Positions 34,817-43,256 of a stretch of DNA of 64,000 nt are shown here, in pieces; position 1 is the stretch's first letter, and every line of letters begins with the position of its first letter. The notes under the pieces are model-generated. The model ran no database searches. It was not told the DNA's origin and saw only the letters and a program-made list of their open reading frames with translations. This stretch comes from DATCBF01 sp964401995 (lineage in GTDB: Bacteria > Actinomycetota > Thermoleophilia > Solirubrobacterales > 70-9), in contig CAYOAP010000004.1 of NCBI GenBank assembly GCA_964401995.1, forward strand, positions 143,769 to 207,768. The letters run 5' to 3'. The position numbers and the translations under genes are program-made.

Positions 34817-37237
34817 ATGTATCTGAAATCGATCACGATGAAGGGGTTCAAGTCGTTCCCCGAGCGGCAGCGGCTGGAGTTCTCTCCAGGCGTCAGCGTG
34901 ATCGTCGGCCCCAACGGCTCCGGCAAGTCGAACATCACCGACGCCGTGCTCTGGGCGCTGGGCGAGCAGAGCCCGGGGGCGATCCGCGGGGCCTCGATGC
35001 AGGACGTGATCTCCGCCGGCGGCAAGGGCGTCGGCCAGCGCCGCCAGGCCGAGGTCGAGGTCGTGATCGACAACTCCGAAGGGCGGGCCGCGACCGAGTT
35101 CTCCGAAGTCGCCGTGCAGCGCACCCTTGACCGCTCCGGTGATGGCAGCTATCGCCTCAACGGCGCCCGCTGCCGTCTTGTCGACGTGGTCGAAGTCCTC
35201 TCCGACACCAACCTCGGTCGCGAGATGCACTCGGTGATCAGCCAGGGCCGGGTCGAGACGATCGTCCACTCCAAGCCGCGCGAGCGCCGGCTCCTGGTCG
35301 AGGAGGCGGCCGGGCTCGGCAAGCACCGCAAACGCCGTCGCCGGGCCGAGCTGAAGCTGAAAGGGACCCGCTCCAACCTTGATCGCGCCCTTGATGTCGA
35401 GCGCGAGGCCCGCGCCCGCCTGCGGCCGCTCAAACGCCAGGCGCAGGCGGCCGAGCTGGGGGCGCGGATCGAGCGCGAGGAGCTGGGCCTGCGGGCGCAG
35501 CTGGTCGCCGAGGAGCTGCGCTTCGGCGCCGATCGCGCCGCCGCGGCCGCCAAGGCTGCGGAGCAGGCGCGGGCGATCAGGAAAGGGATCGAGGAGCGGC
35601 TGGCCGCGGTCAGCGCCCGCCGCCGCGCGGTCGAGGAGCGCTTCGCCGCCCGCGACCGCGATCGCACCCTCGCCTGGGGGCTGCTGACCAAGCTGCGTGG
35701 CGAGCAGGAGCGGATCGCGGTCCGCGCCGCCACCCTCGCCGACCGCCAGGGCGTGCTTGACGCCCGGCTGGAGGCGCTGCGCGCCGACCTTGGGCCATTG
35801 ACTCTGGACGTGGGCGCCGCCGGCGGCGCCCCAGCCGAGCGGGCGCGCAAACTCGAGCAGGAGTTGAGCGAGATCGAGGGCGGCTTGACCACGGCCTCCG
35901 ACGGCCTCGCCCGCGCCCGCTCTGGCGACGCCGCCGAGGCCGCCCGCGAGGCGGCGCTGGGCGCGGTCCGCAGCGGCGCCGAGCGCGCTTCGCGGCACGC
36001 GCGCCGGGCCGAGGGCCTGCTTGGCGAGCGCCACCGTGAGCAGCTGCGCAAACGGATGTCGGCCGGTGAGGAGCTGCTGGAAGCGGTGGCTGCGGCTGCC
36101 GCCGCGGCGACGGCTGTCGGCGCCGCGATCCGGGCTCGGGTGGCCCAGACCGAGGGCAAGGTCGTCGGCGGCGAGAGCGACGGCGACGAGATCGCCGAGG
36201 AGATGCGCGCCTGCTCGAAACAGGAGGCCGAGCTGCAGGCTGAGATGGGCGCAGCCTCAGACCAGTTGACCCAGGCCGAAGTCGAGGCCGCCCACCTCGG
36301 CGATCGCCGCGCCGAGGCCGCCAAAGAGCTGGCGGCGATCGCCGAGCGCCTAGGCGAGGAGATCGCTCCTGCTGAGCAGGCCCTCAGCGAGGAGGAGCGG
36401 GCCGATATAGACCGCCGGCTCGAGCGGCTGGAGCGCCGCCGCGCCCAGATCGGGCCGGTCAACCCCCTGGCCCAGAGCGAGTACGACGAGGCCCGCGAGC
36501 ACGTCGAGACCCTGCAGGCGCAGCGCGAGGACACCGAGCGGGCGATGAAGGAGCTGGAGACGCTGATCCGCGACGTCGACCGTGAGATCGAGCGCGCCTT
36601 CGAGGAGACCTTCGAGGCGACCGCCAAGAACTTCGAGGAGATGGTCGAGCACCTCTTCCCCGGCGGGCGCGGGCGCCTGCGCCGGGTCAGCCTGCGGCCG
36701 GTCCGCGATGAGCAGCCGCAGCCGGAGGCAGGCGCCCCGGCCGCCGAGCCCGAGGTCGAGGACGAGGAAGAAGAGCGCGACGAGCTCGGGGTCGAGATCG
36801 AGGTCACCCCGGCCGGCAAGTCGACCCGCAAGCTCTCGCTGCTCTCGGGCGGCGAGAAGTCGCTGGTCGCCCTTGCCTTCGTCTTTGCCGTCTTCCTCGC
36901 CCGGCCCTGCCCCTTCTACATCCTCGACGAGGTCGAGGCCGCCCTCGACGACGCCAACATCGACCGCTTCCTGCAGCTGATCCGCCGCTTCTCCGATCGC
37001 GCCCAGTTCGTGATCGTCACCCACCAGAAACGGACGATGGACGCCGCCGACATTCTCTACGGGGTCAGCATGGGCGGCGACGGCGTCACCAAGATCGTCT
37101 CCAAGCGGCTGCCGCGCGAAGAGGCCGCCGCTGGCGATGAGTCCGAGGGGCCGCCCCCGTTTGCCGGGATCGCGCCCGAGGACGACGCTGGCGAAGCAGA
37201 GGCCGGGCCCGAGCCCGACTCGGCCGAAGCCGCATAG
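34817..37237 (+). CDS. smc: Chromosome segregation SMC protein, short and without a visible hinge
   Basis: SMC ATPase of chromosome condensation. Head motifs are intact: VGPNGSGKSNITDAVLWALG (Walker A, residues ~31-50), SVISQGRVETIV (Q-loop region), LSLLSGGEKSLVALAF (signature, near 675-690), FYILDEVEAALDDANID (Walker B/D-loop, near 700) and VIVTHQKRTMDAAD (H-loop). But the protein is only 806 aa, against ~1,150-1,200 for bacterial SMC. The central ~200 aa hinge with its glycine-rich dimer contacts is not found: between ~residues 335 and 510 there is only Ala/Glu/Arg-rich helix. A Pro/Glu-rich insert (~630-655) precedes the signature. A GAGGA Shine-Dalgarno lies 4 nt before the ATG. Confidence 0.9.
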   Translation: MYLKSITMKGFKSFPERQRLEFSPGVSVIVGPNGSGKSNITDAVLWALGEQSPGAIRGASMQDVISAGGKGVGQRRQAEVEVVIDNSEGRAATEFSEVAVQRTLDRSGDGSYRLNGARCRLVDVVEVLSDTNLGREMHSVISQGRVETIVHSKPRERRLLVEEAAGLGKHRKRRRRAELKLKGTRSNLDRALDVEREARARLRPLKRQAQAAELGARIEREELGLRAQLVAEELRFGADRAAAAAKAAEQARAIRKGIEERLAAVSARRRAVEERFAARDRDRTLAWGLLTKLRGEQERIAVRAATLADRQGVLDARLEALRADLGPLTLDVGAAGGAPAERARKLEQELSEIEGGLTTASDGLARARSGDAAEAAREAALGAVRSGAERASRHARRAEGLLGERHREQLRKRMSAGEELLEAVAAAAAAATAVGAAIRARVAQTEGKVVGGESDGDEIAEEMRACSKQEAELQAEMGAASDQLTQAEVEAAHLGDRRAEAAKELAAIAERLGEEIAPAEQALSEEERADIDRRLERLERRRAQIGPVNPLAQSEYDEAREHVETLQAQREDTERAMKELETLIRDVDREIERAFEETFEATAKNFEEMVEHLFPGGRGRLRRVSLRPVRDEQPQPEAGAPAAEPEVEDEEEERDELGVEIEVTPAGKSTRKLSLLSGGEKSLVALAFVFAVFLARPCPFYILDEVEAALDDANIDRFLQLIRRFSDRAQFVIVTHQKRTMDAADILYGVSMGGDGVTKIVSKRLPREEAAAGDESEGPPPFAGIAPEDDAGEAEAGPEPDSAEAA

Positions 37238-37279
37238 CCTGCCCGGTAGGCTCCCTAAGGGGGCACCGAGAGGAGGCGG

Positions 37280-38716
37280 ATGACGCAGAGTCATATGGAC
37301 CGGCTGACGTCGTTTGACACGTCATTCCTGGCCAACGAGAAACACAACGGGCACATGGCGATCGGCGCCGTGATGGTCTGCGAGGGGAAGGCCCCCAGCT
37401 ACGAGGATTTCGTCACCCACATCCGCAGCCGCCTGCACCTGCTGCCGCGCTTGCGGCAGCGGCTCGCCTTCCCGCCGCTGCGCCTGGGGACGCCGCTCTG
37501 GGTCGACTTCCCCGACTTCGACATCGCCGCCCATGTGCGCCATGTCAGCCTGCCGGCGCCCGGCAGCGACGCCCAGTTCCACGAGCTGATCGGGGCCTCG
37601 CTCTCGCCGCCGCTCGACCGCGCCAAGCCGCTCTGGGAGCTCTGGCTGGTCGACGGTTTCGAAGACGATCGCTTCGGGATCATCTACAAGACCCACCACG
37701 CGATGGCCGACGGGATCTCGGCCACCGACGTCGGCATGCTGCTCTTCGACGTCGAGCCGAAGAGCGAGATCGTGCGCGAGGAGGCGCCCTGGAACCCGAG
37801 CCGGCCGCCGTCGCGGGCAGGCCTTCTTGCGCACGCGGCCCGCGGCTTCCTTGGCATGTTCGGGCGGGCTTTCCGCTGGCTGAAGGCGGCCTCAGAAGAC
37901 CCTGGCAAGGCGGCGAGACGGGCCTCCGACGGCGTCATCGGGCTGGCCGAGGTGGCCTGGAACCTGGCCCGGCCGGCGCCCGCGGTGATGTTCAACACCG
38001 AGATCAGCGCCGCGCGGACGTTCACCTGGACGAGCTGCTCGCTCGACGACCTGAAGCTGATCAAGAACAACCTCGGCGGCACGGTCAACGACGTCACCCT
38101 GGCCGTCGCGGCCGGGGCCCTGCGGCGCTGGCTGCAGAGCCATGACGTCAAGACCGACGAGCTCGACCTGAAGGCGCTGGTCCCGGTCTCGGTGCGGACC
38201 GAGAACGAGCACGGCGAGCTCGGCAACCGGCTGACGGCGATGCGTGGGCCGCTGCCCGTCCACATCGCCGATCCGCTCGCGCGCCTCGAAGCCGTGGCCA
38301 GGGATATGGACAAGTTGAAGGCGTCAAAGCAGGCTCTCGGCGCCGAGGCGATCTGGGGCCTCAACGATTGGTTCCGCGATTTCGCCCCGCCGCTGCTGCT
38401 CAACCCGACGGCGGCGATCAACTTCTCCACCCGGCTCTTCAACATGCTGGTCACCAACTTCCCCGGCCCACAGGTTCCCTTCTACGTCCTCGGCCACGAG
38501 CTGACCGGCGTCTACCCGGTCGGCTTCCTCGCCCAGCGCCACGCTCTGGCGATCGCGATGTTCAGCTACAACGGCTCGATGCACTTCGGCTTGCTCGGCG
38601 ACCGCGAAGCGATCGACGGGATCGAGGAGATCGCCGCCGCGATCGACGAGTCGGTCCAGGAGCTGCTGGACGCAGCGGGCGCGGGCGCCGCGGAGCAAAG
38701 CTCCCAGCTCGTCTAA
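37280..38716 (+). CDS. Wax ester synthase / diacylglycerol acyltransferase (WS/DGAT)
   Basis: 478 aa. The catalytic HHxxxDG motif is TKHHAMADG-like, reading THHAMADGISATD near residue 139. LDRAKPLWELWLVDG lies upstream, and the C-terminal NFPGPQVPFYVLG and GALRRWL/VPVSVR blocks are typical of actinobacterial WS/DGATs that make triacylglycerol or wax esters from acyl-CoA. It starts with a good AGGAGG Shine-Dalgarno 43 bp after smc. It interrupts the conserved smc-ftsY order and is followed by copy B of the structured element. Confidence 0.93.
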   Translation: MTQSHMDRLTSFDTSFLANEKHNGHMAIGAVMVCEGKAPSYEDFVTHIRSRLHLLPRLRQRLAFPPLRLGTPLWVDFPDFDIAAHVRHVSLPAPGSDAQFHELIGASLSPPLDRAKPLWELWLVDGFEDDRFGIIYKTHHAMADGISATDVGMLLFDVEPKSEIVREEAPWNPSRPPSRAGLLAHAARGFLGMFGRAFRWLKAASEDPGKAARRASDGVIGLAEVAWNLARPAPAVMFNTEISAARTFTWTSCSLDDLKLIKNNLGGTVNDVTLAVAAGALRRWLQSHDVKTDELDLKALVPVSVRTENEHGELGNRLTAMRGPLPVHIADPLARLEAVARDMDKLKASKQALGAEAIWGLNDWFRDFAPPLLLNPTAAINFSTRLFNMLVTNFPGPQVPFYVLGHELTGVYPVGFLAQRHALAIAMFSYNGSMHFGLLGDREAIDGIEEIAAAIDESVQELLDAAGAGAAEQSSQLV

Positions 38717-38733
38717 GCGCTTCCCACGGTGCC

Positions 38734-38907
38734 ATGGCGGGGGGACGGGCCTGGCCGCCCTTTGGCCGAATTCGGCGCCCGCCATGGCGGGCCTGCCCGA
38801 TGCTGCAGCGCGGCTTTGCCGCGCATTCATCAGATTGCATATCGCGGCCTTCGGCCACATTCGCCCAGAGGGGCGGCCAGGCCCGTTTCACGACACGCCC
38901 CCGCCAT
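38734..38907. other. Structured intergenic element, copy B (multi-stem, shared core with copy A)
   Basis: The outer stem has two parts: 10 bp (38734-38743 with 38898-38907) and 15 bp (38746-38760 with 38871-38885). Inside are the palindromes GCCGAATTCGGC (38765-38776) and GCCCGCCATGGCGGGC (38777-38792). Then come the hairpin GCGCGGC/GCCGCGC (38808-38814 with 38818-38824), the box CAGATTGCATATCGCG at 38831-38846, and a TTC-loop hairpin GGCC/GGCC before ACATTC (38857-38862). Core, order and the 6-nt spacer match copy A, while the outer stem sequence differs. The rest of the 366-bp gap to the next gene shows nothing else clear. Confidence 0.75.
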
Positions 38908-39082
38908 CCCCTGCGCACAGTGCCCGGCTCGCCGTGGGATCGATCGTCCAGCGGCCGACGAGCCTCAAACGCGCCCATATATCCCGTTTCAGGTCCATCG
39001 GCAGGGGGAGATATCACTCTTCCAGATTCATACCCCGGATATGCTTGCGTTCCTGTGGATAGCGAAGCAAGGTACACACACG

Positions 39083-39445
39083 ATGGCGACTCATTCCAGC
39101 ATGGATGAGTCCGCTAGTTTCGATGTAAGTGTTGTCACGGCCCCGCCTCAGCCGGAAGTGCCGATCGTGGTTACGTCCGTGGAGCTGCGCGATGATGGGG
39201 TGGTGGTTAACTTGACCTCGATACGAGCGGCCGTAAAGGTAGTGTGGCCGTGTGTGGACGAAGGTCAACCCGAGACACTGGAAGACGACTTGGGCACGGA
39301 GTACGCCGTTGTTTCTGGCGAAGGAGGAGGAGACGAGAGAGTCTCACGGATGTCCTATGAGTTTCGCCCGGCGGTGCCGATTGGTGCGCGGTCCTTGAAA
39401 GTGGCAACGGCAACAGGGTCGGTGGATATTCGGCTCGATCAATGA
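39083..39445 (+). CDS. Hypothetical protein, lower-GC orphan
   Basis: 120 aa from ATG 39083; an upstream in-frame ATG near 39041 would add 14 residues. No known domain is recognised. The sequence (VTSVELRDDGVVVNLTS ... EFRPAVPIGARSLKVAT) looks like a compact beta-sandwich rich in Val and Thr; there is no signal peptide or membrane helix in the short form. Base composition is visibly less GC-rich than in the neighbours, with more A/T in third positions, which suggests recent acquisition. It lies with copy B and a strong hairpin in the segment that splits smc from ftsY. Confidence 0.6.
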   Translation: MATHSSMDESASFDVSVVTAPPQPEVPIVVTSVELRDDGVVVNLTSIRAAVKVVWPCVDEGQPETLEDDLGTEYAVVSGEGGGDERVSRMSYEFRPAVPIGARSLKVATATGSVDIRLDQ

Positions 39446-39495
39446 CGACGGCGCTTCGCCGCTCTCTGGCGGGAGCAGCCCGCCGGCCCAGGCCG

Positions 39496-39543
39496 GCGCA
39501 TCCGACTTTCACCCACCTATAAGGGGGCCAAAGTCGGATGCGC
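39496..39543. terminator. Strong 14-bp stem-loop upstream of ftsY
   Basis: GCGCATCCGACTTT (39496-39509) pairs perfectly with AAAGTCGGATGCGC (39530-39543) across a 20-nt loop that contains CCTATAAGG-like bases. A smaller GCCGGC/GCCGGC repeat sits directly to its left (39483-39497). There is no T-run on either side, so it may be a Rho-assisted terminator, an RNA-stability hairpin or part of another repeat. The remaining bases to ftsY contain TAGCCT 11 nt before its ATG. Confidence 0.55.
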
Positions 39544-39615
39544 TGTCGAGCCTGCTGTGATCTGAGCGCTGCGCCCATTGAATGAGGGATCGATCATCTA
39601 GCCTGCGCCGTCACG

Positions 39616-40614
39616 ATGCCCACCGCCTGGCAAGACATCTTCGACCTCGGCGCGCGCGCGCCGCAGGCGTCCACGCCCGGCGTCGATGAGCCCGAGCAGC
39701 GTCGCGGCGTCTTCAAGCGCCTGCGCGAGAGCCTCTCCAAAAGCCGCCAGGCGCTGAGCGAGGAGATTTCGGCCAGCCTCTTCGACCGGATCGACGAGGA
39801 GACCTGGGAGCGGCTTGAGGAAGCGCTGATCTATGCCGACGCCGGCGCTCCCACCACCGCCGCTGTGGTCGAACGGCTTGAGCGCGAGGTCGAGTCCGGC
39901 GCCGTCCCCGCCGACGGGGTCGCCGTGCGCGAGCGCCTGATCGAGATCCTAGCCGAGGTCGCTGCGACCGGCCGTGCCCCGATCGACCTCAGCGGCGAGC
40001 CGGCGGTGCTGCTGATGGTCGGTGTCAACGGCACCGGCAAGACGACGACGATCGGCAAGATCGCCTGGCACCTCTCGAAGGAACTCGGCCTCTCGGTCGT
40101 GCTCGGCGCCGCCGACACCTACCGCGCCGCCGCCGCCGAGCAGCTCGCCGAGTGGGCGGACCGGGCCGGGGCCGAACTGGTGCGCTCGGCGCCGGGAGGC
40201 GATCCCGGCGCGGTCGCCTTCGACGCGATCGCCGCCGCCCGCGCCCGCGGCGCCGACGTGGTCATCATCGACACCGCTGGCCGCCTGCACACGCAGAGCA
40301 ACCTGATGGACGAGCTGGCCAAGGTGCGGCGGGTGATCGGCAAGCAGATCCCCGAGGCGCCGCACGAGACCCTGATCTCGATCGACGCCACCACCGGCCA
40401 GAACGGCCTGCGCCAGGCGAAAGTCTTCTCCGAAGCGGCCGCGGTCGACGGCGTCGTCCTGACCAAGCTCGACGGCACTGCCAAAGGCGGCATCACCCTG
40501 GCGATCGCCTCCGAGCTCGGGATCCCGGTCAAGCTGATCGGGACCGGCGAGTCGCTGGAGGATCTGCGGCCTTTCGATCCCACCGAGTTCGCTCAGGCCC
40601 TGCTCGCCGAGTAG
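39616..40614 (+). CDS. ftsY: Signal recognition particle receptor FtsY
   Basis: SRP-receptor GTPase docking ribosomes to the SecYEG translocon. 332 aa; the NG domain begins around residue 40 and the acidic A region is nearly missing, as in short FtsY forms. G1 is GVNGTGKTTTIGKIA, then LGAADTYRAAAAEQL, IIDTAGRLHTQSNLM (G3) and LTKLDGTAKGG (G4). IPVKLIGTGESLEDLRPFD ends the domain. It is followed after 35 bp by ffh, its partner. Confidence 0.97.
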   Translation: MPTAWQDIFDLGARAPQASTPGVDEPEQRRGVFKRLRESLSKSRQALSEEISASLFDRIDEETWERLEEALIYADAGAPTTAAVVERLEREVESGAVPADGVAVRERLIEILAEVAATGRAPIDLSGEPAVLLMVGVNGTGKTTTIGKIAWHLSKELGLSVVLGAADTYRAAAAEQLAEWADRAGAELVRSAPGGDPGAVAFDAIAAARARGADVVIIDTAGRLHTQSNLMDELAKVRRVIGKQIPEAPHETLISIDATTGQNGLRQAKVFSEAAAVDGVVLTKLDGTAKGGITLAIASELGIPVKLIGTGESLEDLRPFDPTEFAQALLAE

Positions 40615-40649
40615 CGCCGCCCAGAGACCATCCCTAAGCTGGAGCAGCC

Positions 40650-42014
40650 TTGTTCGACCAGCTCTCAGACCGCCTGCAGGCGACCCTCTCCGATGTCCGC
40701 TCGCGCGGCAAGCTGACCGAGTCCGATGTCGACGCGGCGATGCGCGAGATCCGCCTGGCGCTGCTCGAGGCTGACGTCAACTTCAAAGTCGTCAAAACCT
40801 TCACCGCGACGCTGAAGGAGCGCTGCCTCGGCGCCGAGGTGCTGGAAAGCCTCGACCCCGGCCAGCACGTGGTCAAAATCGTCAACGAGGAGCTGACCGC
40901 GCTGATGGGGGGGGCCGGGCGCGACCTCGCCTTCGCCTCCAACGGCCCGACCGTGATCCTGATGGCCGGCCTGCAGGGCTCCGGCAAGACGACGGCCTGC
41001 GCCAAGCTCGCCCGCCACCTTGGCGAGTCCGGCAAAAACGTCGCTCTCGCCGCCTGCGACATCTACCGCCCCGCCGCCGTCGACCAGCTGGTCACGGTTG
41101 GCGAGCGCGCCGGCGCCCACGTCTACGAGCAGGGGACCGAGCGCAACCCGGTCGAGATCGCCGAGTGGGCGCTCGCCCGCGCTCGCGAGGAGAACCGCGA
41201 CGTCCTCATCGTCGACACCGCCGGCCGCCTCCACATCGACGAGGAGCTGATGGCCGAGCTGGCCCAGATCCGCAAGAAGACCAAGCCCCACAACGTGCTG
41301 CTGGTGGTCGACGCGATGACCGGCCAGGACGCGGTCGGCGTCGCCGAATCGTTTGCCGCCGCGGCTGAGTTCGACGGCGTCGTCATGACCAAGCTCGACG
41401 GCGACGCCCGCGGCGGCGCGGCGCTCTCGGTCAAGGCGGTCACCGGCAAGCCGATCGTCTACGCCTCGACCGGCGAGAAGCTGGAGGACTTCGACCGCTT
41501 CCACCCCGACCGCATGGCCTCGCGCATCCTCGGCATGGGCGACGTCCTCACCCTGATCGAGAAAGCCGAGCAGCAGGTCGACGAGCGCCAGGCGCTCGAC
41601 CTGCAGGAGAAACTCAAACGCGACCAGTTCACGCTTGAGGACTTCCTCCAGCAGATGCGCCAGGTGCGGAAAATGGGCCCGCTCAGCGGCCTGATCGGGA
41701 TGATGCCGGGGATGGGGGCGATGAAGCAGCTGAAGAACGCCGACGTCGACGAGGGCGAGCTGGACCGGGTCGAGGCGATCATCCTCTCGATGACGCCGGC
41801 CGAGCGCGCCAACCCGGGAATGATCAACGGATCGCGCCGCAAACGGATCGCAAACGGCTCTGGAAACAAAGTTCAGCACGTCAACCAGCTGGTTAAACAG
41901 TTCGACCAGATGCGCAAGATGATGCGGCAGATGGTCTCCGGCAAGATGCCCAACGCGCAGGATCTGGCGCAGATGACCGGGGGCGCGCCGCGCCCGAAGA
42001 TCCGTAGGCGCTAA
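40650..42014 (+). CDS. ffh: Signal recognition particle protein Ffh (SRP54)
   Basis: 454 aa SRP GTPase. The start is TTG 40650 (MFDQLSDRLQATLSDVRSRG is the universal N-terminus), with TAAGCT 9 nt upstream and a possible GGAG. The G domain has GLQGSGKTTACAKLA, DIYRPAAVDQL, VDTAGRLHIDEELM and TKLDGDARGGAAL. The methionine-rich M domain begins around residue 320 (QMRQVRKMGPLSGLIGMMPGM) and binds signal peptides and SRP RNA. No SRP RNA gene was recognised in the window. Confidence 0.98.
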   Translation: MFDQLSDRLQATLSDVRSRGKLTESDVDAAMREIRLALLEADVNFKVVKTFTATLKERCLGAEVLESLDPGQHVVKIVNEELTALMGGAGRDLAFASNGPTVILMAGLQGSGKTTACAKLARHLGESGKNVALAACDIYRPAAVDQLVTVGERAGAHVYEQGTERNPVEIAEWALARAREENRDVLIVDTAGRLHIDEELMAELAQIRKKTKPHNVLLVVDAMTGQDAVGVAESFAAAAEFDGVVMTKLDGDARGGAALSVKAVTGKPIVYASTGEKLEDFDRFHPDRMASRILGMGDVLTLIEKAEQQVDERQALDLQEKLKRDQFTLEDFLQQMRQVRKMGPLSGLIGMMPGMGAMKQLKNADVDEGELDRVEAIILSMTPAERANPGMINGSRRKRIANGSGNKVQHVNQLVKQFDQMRKMMRQMVSGKMPNAQDLAQMTGGAPRPKIRRR

Positions 42015-42027
42015 CCTCTCGCCGCTG

Positions 42028-42282
42028 ATGGCAGTCCGAATAAGACTTAGAAGGGTCGGTTCCAAGAAGAACCCGATCTGGCGCATCGTCGTCGCCGACA
42101 AACGCTCGCCCCGCGACGGGCGGACGATCGAGACGATCGGCCGCTACAACCCGCAGACTGAGCCCTCGATCATCGAGTTCGACGAGGAGCGCGCCAAGCA
42201 CTGGCTGGAGCACGGCGCCCAGCCGTCGGAGACGGTCGCGGTGCTGTTGCGCACCAAGGGCATCGCCGCCACCGGCAGCTAG
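42028..42282 (+). CDS. rpsP: 30S ribosomal protein S16
   Basis: 84 aa. AVRIRLRRVGSKKNPIWRIVVADKRSPRDGR is reduced here to its key blocks: MAVRIRLRRVGSKKNP, WRIVVADKRSPRDGR and IGRYNP, all diagnostic of S16. TAACCT lies 10 nt before the ATG. It is followed 2 nt later by khpA. Confidence 0.97.
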   Translation: MAVRIRLRRVGSKKNPIWRIVVADKRSPRDGRTIETIGRYNPQTEPSIIEFDEERAKHWLEHGAQPSETVAVLLRTKGIAATGS

Positions 42283-42284
42283 CC

Positions 42285-42515
42285 GTGACCGAGCTGCTCG
42301 AGTTCCTCGTCAGGGCCCTGGTCGAGGACCCTGAGGCGGTTGTCGTCGAGGAGCTGGAAGAGGAAGGCGACCTCGTCTATGAGATCACCGTCGCCGAGGA
42401 GGATCTCGGCCGCGTGATCGGCAAAGGTGGCCGGGTGGCGAACGCGATCAGGACGATCGCCAAGGCCGCGGCGGTTCGGATCGATCGACGTGTGCTCGTC
42501 GACATCCTTGACTGA
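42285..42515 (+). CDS. khpA: KH-domain RNA-binding protein KhpA
   Basis: 76 aa single KH domain starting at GTG 42285. The GxxG loop is in GRVIGKGGRVANAIRTIAKAA. KhpA binds RNA, often with KhpB, and affects cell size and ribosome assembly in some bacteria. It follows rpsP as in most Gram-positives. The gene that normally comes next, rimM, is missing: trmD starts 18 nt after this stop. Confidence 0.95.
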   Translation: MTELLEFLVRALVEDPEAVVVEELEEEGDLVYEITVAEEDLGRVIGKGGRVANAIRTIAKAAAVRIDRRVLVDILD

Positions 42516-42533
42516 GGAGCGCGGGGCGGGCTC

Positions 42534-43199
42534 GTGAAGCTCGACATCTTCACTCTCTTTCCGCACGCCTTCGACTGGTTCAGGTCGCAGCGCTCGGTCG
42601 AGAACGCGATCGCCGAAGGCAACGAGCTGCGCTTCTTCGACTACCGCGAGACGACGCCGCTGAAAGCCGGGCAGGTCGATGACTCGCCTTACGGCGGCGG
42701 GGCGGGGATGGTGCTGCGGGTCGACGTGGTCGATGCCTCCCTGCAGGCTGCCTATCCCGACGGGGAGAAGCCGCGGATCGTGCTGCTCTCGCCGACCGGG
42801 CGGCTGCTCGACGACGAGCTGGCTGATGAGTTGACGCGCGAGCCCCACGTCGCCCTGCTCTGCGGCCGCTACGAGGGCTTCGACGAGCGCGTGCACGAGC
42901 AGTTTGCCGACGACGAGGTCTCGATTGGCCGCTACGTCCTCGCCGGCGGCGAGCTGCCGGCGATGGTGATCGCCGACGTCGTCATGCGCAAGCTGCCGGG
43001 CGCGCTCGGCCACGCCGACAGCGCCGTCGAGGAGTCCTACAGCCAGGCTCTAGAGGGCGCGCCGGAGTACCCGCATTACACTCGCCCAGCCGTTTACAGA
43101 GGCTGGGATGTGCCCGAGATCCTGCTCTCCGGAGACCACGAGAAGGTGCGTGAGTGGAGGGCTGAGCGCAGCCGGGAACGGGCGAAGCGCTCGGAGTAG
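42534..43199 (+). CDS. trmD: tRNA (guanine(37)-N(1))-methyltransferase TrmD
   Basis: SPOUT-class m1G37 methyltransferase. 221 aa from GTG 42534 (KLDIFTLFPHAFDWF). The trefoil-knot motifs are SPYGGGAGMVLR, LLSPTGRLL, LCGRYEGFDERV, SIGRYVLAGGELPAMV and HYTRPAVYRGWDVPEILLSG. It immediately follows khpA; the intervening rimM is absent. The TAG stop is followed by TACCAT (43201-43206), a candidate -10 for rplS. Confidence 0.96.
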   Translation: MKLDIFTLFPHAFDWFRSQRSVENAIAEGNELRFFDYRETTPLKAGQVDDSPYGGGAGMVLRVDVVDASLQAAYPDGEKPRIVLLSPTGRLLDDELADELTREPHVALLCGRYEGFDERVHEQFADDEVSIGRYVLAGGELPAMVIADVVMRKLPGALGHADSAVEESYSQALEGAPEYPHYTRPAVYRGWDVPEILLSGDHEKVREWRAERSRERAKRSE

Positions 43200-43207
43200 C
43201 TACCATT

Positions 43208-43250
43208 CCGCCACCGCGCGGTGCCCCAGCACGGGTCCCGGCGGTTTTTT
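43208..43250 (+). promoter_or_regulatory. Possible L19 leader attenuator/terminator with U6 tail
   Basis: CCGCC (43208-43212) can pair with GGCGG (43240-43244), which is directly followed by six Ts (43245-43250) ending 6 nt before the rplS ATG. Inside are a CACCGCGCGGTG palindrome (43212-43223) and CCC/GGG pairing (43224-43227 with 43233-43235). A TACCAT -10-like hexamer precedes it. A stem with a U-run so close to the start resembles an intrinsic terminator used for autogenous control of a ribosomal-protein gene. No L19 leader consensus could be matched by eye. Confidence 0.45.
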
Positions 43251-43256
43251 CTCGCC

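Noticed and set aside
34817..37237. SMC shortened by frameshift or internal deletion artefact
   Set aside because: One continuous frame with both coiled-coil halves and all head motifs; no out-of-frame hinge remnants were found.
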